This document shows, one piece after another, positions 61,756-64,000 of a stretch of 64,000 nucleotides of DNA (the first letter of the stretch is position 1; every line of letters starts with the position of its first letter). Under the pieces are notes generated by a model. It did no database searches and was not told the origin of the DNA. It saw only the letters and a list, made by a program, of their open reading frames with translations. A program made the position numbers and the translations under genes. Source of the DNA: Parachitinimonas caeni (lineage in GTDB: Bacteria; Pseudomonadota; Gammaproteobacteria; Burkholderiales; Chitinimonadaceae); contig NZ_JARRAF010000024.1 of NCBI RefSeq assembly GCF_030129945.1, forward strand, positions 1 to 64,000, written 5' to 3'.

Positions 61756-63292
61756 GTTGGCGCAATTACTGTCGGGCCGGCGCGAGCGCTTTGTTGCGGG
61801 CCTGAACGATTGCGCGGCGCGTCAGCACAGTCAGCTGCAAGCCTTGCTGGCCGCGAATGCGGATAGTGAATTTGGCCGTTTGCACGGTTTCGCCACCATT
61901 CGCGACGCCGAGGAATATCGGCGCAACGTGCCCTTGCAGGATTGGCCGATGGTGGCGCCGTGGGTAAGCCGGATCGCAAACGGCGAGCAGGGGGTGCTGA
62001 CCGGCGAGCCGGTCGTTGCGTTTGAACTGACCGGGGGAACCCGTAGCGGGCGCAAGCCGATACCGCAGACACCGGGCCTGCTTGCCGCGTTTCAGGCAGC
62101 GTTGCTGCCTTGGTTTGATGACTGGCTCAGCCATTGGCCGGGCATTGGTGCCGGACCGATGTGGTGGTCGATCACGCCTGCCGGGCGTCCGCAAACCTTG
62201 CTGGAAACCCGGTTACCGCTCGGGCTGCCAGGAGGGGATGCGGCCTATTTCGGCGCCGGGTTTGCCCAGCATCTGCCGGCGCTGCTGGCTGTGCCACCAC
62301 CGGTGGCTGCCCTCGACGATCTTGGCCTGTGGCGGCGAGTGACGCTGGCCTATCTGCTGGCTCGGGCAGATCTGAGCCTGATCTCGGTCTGGAGCCCCAC
62401 GCTGCTGCTGACGCTGCTCGATAGCCTGCAGACTGAGGCGGACGCCATCCTGCGCCTGTATGACGACTGGCCGCCCGCATTGCCCTTGCCGGCGATCACG
62501 CCCGCCCGGCGCGCGGCACTACCCGGCTTGATGGCTGCAGGTCCGGCCGCGCTCTGGCCGCAGCTGGCGCTGGTCAGCAGCTGGGATCGCGCCGGCTCGG
62601 CGAGCTATGCCGCCGAGCTGAAACAGCGCTGGCCAGGGATGCCGTTGCAGGGCAAGGGCCTGCTGGCAACTGAAGGCGTGGTGACGCTGCCCTTGTCCGG
62701 CTTTACGGCACCTGTGCTGGCGCTTGATAGCGGGTTTTACGAATTTCTCGATCAGGCCGGCCAGAGCTGGCTGGCCCACGAACTTGCGCCCGGTGCCTGC
62801 TACGAAGTGGTGATGAGCACCGCTGGCGGCCTTTACCGCTACCGCATGGGTGATCAGGTGCGGGTGGCGGGCTTTGCCGGCACGACACCGCTGCTGGATT
62901 TTGTCGGCCGCGCAGGGGGAGTCAGTGATCTGTGCGGGGAAAAGCTTTGTGAATCACAGGTCGAGGCCGTGCTGGGGCAATGCTGTGAAGGATTTGCCAT
63001 GCTGCTGGCCGATGCCACGGCCCGTTGCTACCGGCTGGCCCTGCCGGTCGAACGGGGCGAGCAGGCTGCACGCTGGGCCGAGGCCGTCGATGCCGCGCTG
63101 GGCGCCAATCCGCAGTACCAATATGCCCGTCAGCTCGGCCAGCTCGGGTCGGTGCAGCCCTGGTTGTTGCGACAGCCTTTGCAGCTTCTGCAGCAGGCCA
63201 GTCTGGCGGCGGGTAAACGGTTGGGCGATCTGAAACCCCCGGCGCTGGCAGGCGCAGCGATGCAGCAGATACTGGCAGAGGCGGCAGCATGA
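61742..63292 (+). CDS. GH3 family acyl-adenylating ligase
   Basis: 516 residues from the ATG at 61742, inside the last codons of the preceding gene. GH3 signatures: FAELTGGTRSGRKPIPQT-like VVAFELTGGTRSGRKPIP (ATP-binding loop), LYRYRMGDQVRV (adenylation), LDFVGRAGGVSDLCGEKLCE. Plant GH3 enzymes conjugate jasmonate, auxin or benzoate to amino acids through acyl-adenylates. Bacterial members occur with few characterised substrates. Here it is tied to a Rieske oxygenase, a membrane protein and GNAT-like proteins, suggesting amide or ester formation on an oxidised acid. Assignment is firm at family level only. Confidence 0.88.
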   Translation: MAWAELAQLLSGRRERFVAGLNDCAARQHSQLQALLAANADSEFGRLHGFATIRDAEEYRRNVPLQDWPMVAPWVSRIANGEQGVLTGEPVVAFELTGGTRSGRKPIPQTPGLLAAFQAALLPWFDDWLSHWPGIGAGPMWWSITPAGRPQTLLETRLPLGLPGGDAAYFGAGFAQHLPALLAVPPPVAALDDLGLWRRVTLAYLLARADLSLISVWSPTLLLTLLDSLQTEADAILRLYDDWPPALPLPAITPARRAALPGLMAAGPAALWPQLALVSSWDRAGSASYAAELKQRWPGMPLQGKGLLATEGVVTLPLSGFTAPVLALDSGFYEFLDQAGQSWLAHELAPGACYEVVMSTAGGLYRYRMGDQVRVAGFAGTTPLLDFVGRAGGVSDLCGEKLCESQVEAVLGQCCEGFAMLLADATARCYRLALPVERGEQAARWAEAVDAALGANPQYQYARQLGQLGSVQPWLLRQPLQLLQQASLAAGKRLGDLKPPALAGAAMQQILAEAAA

Positions 63293-64000
63293 GCCGCTAT
63301 GCGTTTGCCTTGGCTGATCTGGCTGATGATGCCGCGCTCAGGGAGCGCATGGCGGCAGACTGGATGCGGGGCACGCTGTCAGTGAGTTTTCGGCGCGAGC
63401 CATCCTATTTTGCCGGCTGTGCCTTGCAAGGCGAGCGGGCGCAGGTCATCAAATGTGTCGATACTACGGATGGCCGGCTGGTTGGCATGGGCTGCCGGTC
63501 GCTGGGCAGGGTGTGGCTCAATGGCCAGCAAGTGCGCGTCGGCTATCTGTCTGATCTGCGCGGCGCGCCCGAGGTGCGGCGCGGTACCTTGCTGGCGCGT
63601 GGCTATCGACTGCTGCAGCAACTGCACGAGGCCGACCCGCTTCCCCTGTATTACACGATGATTCTTGATGGCAACGAGGCGGCGCTGTCGGCGCTGACCG
63701 GGTCGCGGGCCGGCTTGCCGACCTACAGCGATCTGGGCCGGATGCTGACACCGGCGTTGCATCTGGATCTGCCGCGCCGTCGCCGGCGGTTGCCGGCATT
63801 GCGTTGCCGACGTGCCGGCGAGGCCGATCTGGGCCGGCTGACGGCCTTTCTGCAACAACGCCATGCCAGCCGTCAGTTCGCGCCGGTATGGGACGTTGAA
63901 CGTCTGATGGCACCTGGCGCCGGCCGCTTGCGCCTGGGGGATTTCTGGCTGGCCGAGCGCGGCGACGATCTGGTGGCGACCCTCGCCGCCTGGGATCAGC
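63289..64000 (+). CDS. GNAT-like acyltransferase, cut off by the window end
   Basis: At least 237 residues; the ATG at 63289 overlaps the GH3 stop. The start MSRYAFALADLADDAAL leads into a domain with VSFRREPSYFAGCAL, LVGMGCRSLGRVWLNGQQV, VGYLSDLRGAPEVRRGTLLARGYRLL (key part GYLSDLRGAPEVRRG, an acetyl-CoA-type loop) and YYTMILDGNEAAL. The pattern fits large GNAT enzymes. No stop occurs in the frame, so it continues outside. With the GH3 ligase it may form a two-step acyl transfer. Basic Arg-rich stretch near residue 160-175. Confidence 0.8.
   Translation, partial: MSRYAFALADLADDAALRERMAADWMRGTLSVSFRREPSYFAGCALQGERAQVIKCVDTTDGRLVGMGCRSLGRVWLNGQQVRVGYLSDLRGAPEVRRGTLLARGYRLLQQLHEADPLPLYYTMILDGNEAALSALTGSRAGLPTYSDLGRMLTPALHLDLPRRRRRLPALRCRRAGEADLGRLTAFLQQRHASRQFAPVWDVERLMAPGAGRLRLGDFWLAERGDDLVATLAAWDQ

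Overview
The window looks like a chromosomal segment of a high-GC Gram-negative bacterium, most likely a betaproteobacterium. Supporting signs are a complete liu (leucine/isovalerate) degradation cluster with a MerR-type LiuR regulator, RlmD, ThpR, an HD-GYP protein, a CesT-type type III secretion chaperone with a candidate effector, and a Tae1-like (type VI-type) amidase. Genus was not determined. No rRNA, tRNA, CRISPR array, prophage or transposase gene was seen.

Layout. 0.3-1.4 kb: an amidase toxin/immunity pair. 1.7-4.3 kb: secreted PI-PLC, a head-GIN protein and a GNAT enzyme. 5-9.4 kb: two tandem secreted subtilases. 9.5-14.5 kb: methyltransferase, a large flavoprotein-like candidate effector, a LysR regulator and an unusual SDR. 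14.6-16 kb: two DUF4214 exoproteins (a third at 37 kb). 16.6-18.3 kb: a sirtuin plus a bacterial-type PARG. 18.3-27.3 kb: DUF2278, MetY, ankyrin-like, Sel1-repeat and vWA proteins. 28.3-29.8 kb: type III effector candidate and chaperone. 30-39.6 kb: housekeeping and signalling genes (GT4 glycosyltransferase, RlmD, ThpR, HD-GYP, response regulator-kinase). 39.8-58.2 kb: one long leftward liu region (liuE, liuD, liuC, liuB, an acyl-CoA ligase, liuA, liuR) with a second acyl-CoA dehydrogenase, thiolase, MaoC and two solute-binding proteins. 58.3-64 kb: a rightward set of metallo-hydrolase, Rieske oxygenase, membrane protein, unknown protein, GH3-family ligase and GNAT protein; the last five genes are tightly packed, four of the junctions overlapping, and the last runs off the window.

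Threaded through everything is a dispersed, transposase-less, TA-flanked inverted-repeat element. There are three near-full copies of about 266 bp and many solo ends or minimal palindromes. The full copies fall into two subfamilies whose stems differ in sequence but keep their base pairing, and several copies sit exactly on TAG stop codons so that the first G of the element completes the stop. I regard this element, the sirtuin-PARG pair, the orphan secretion-system toxins and the GH3-Rieske operon as the parts most worth follow-up.
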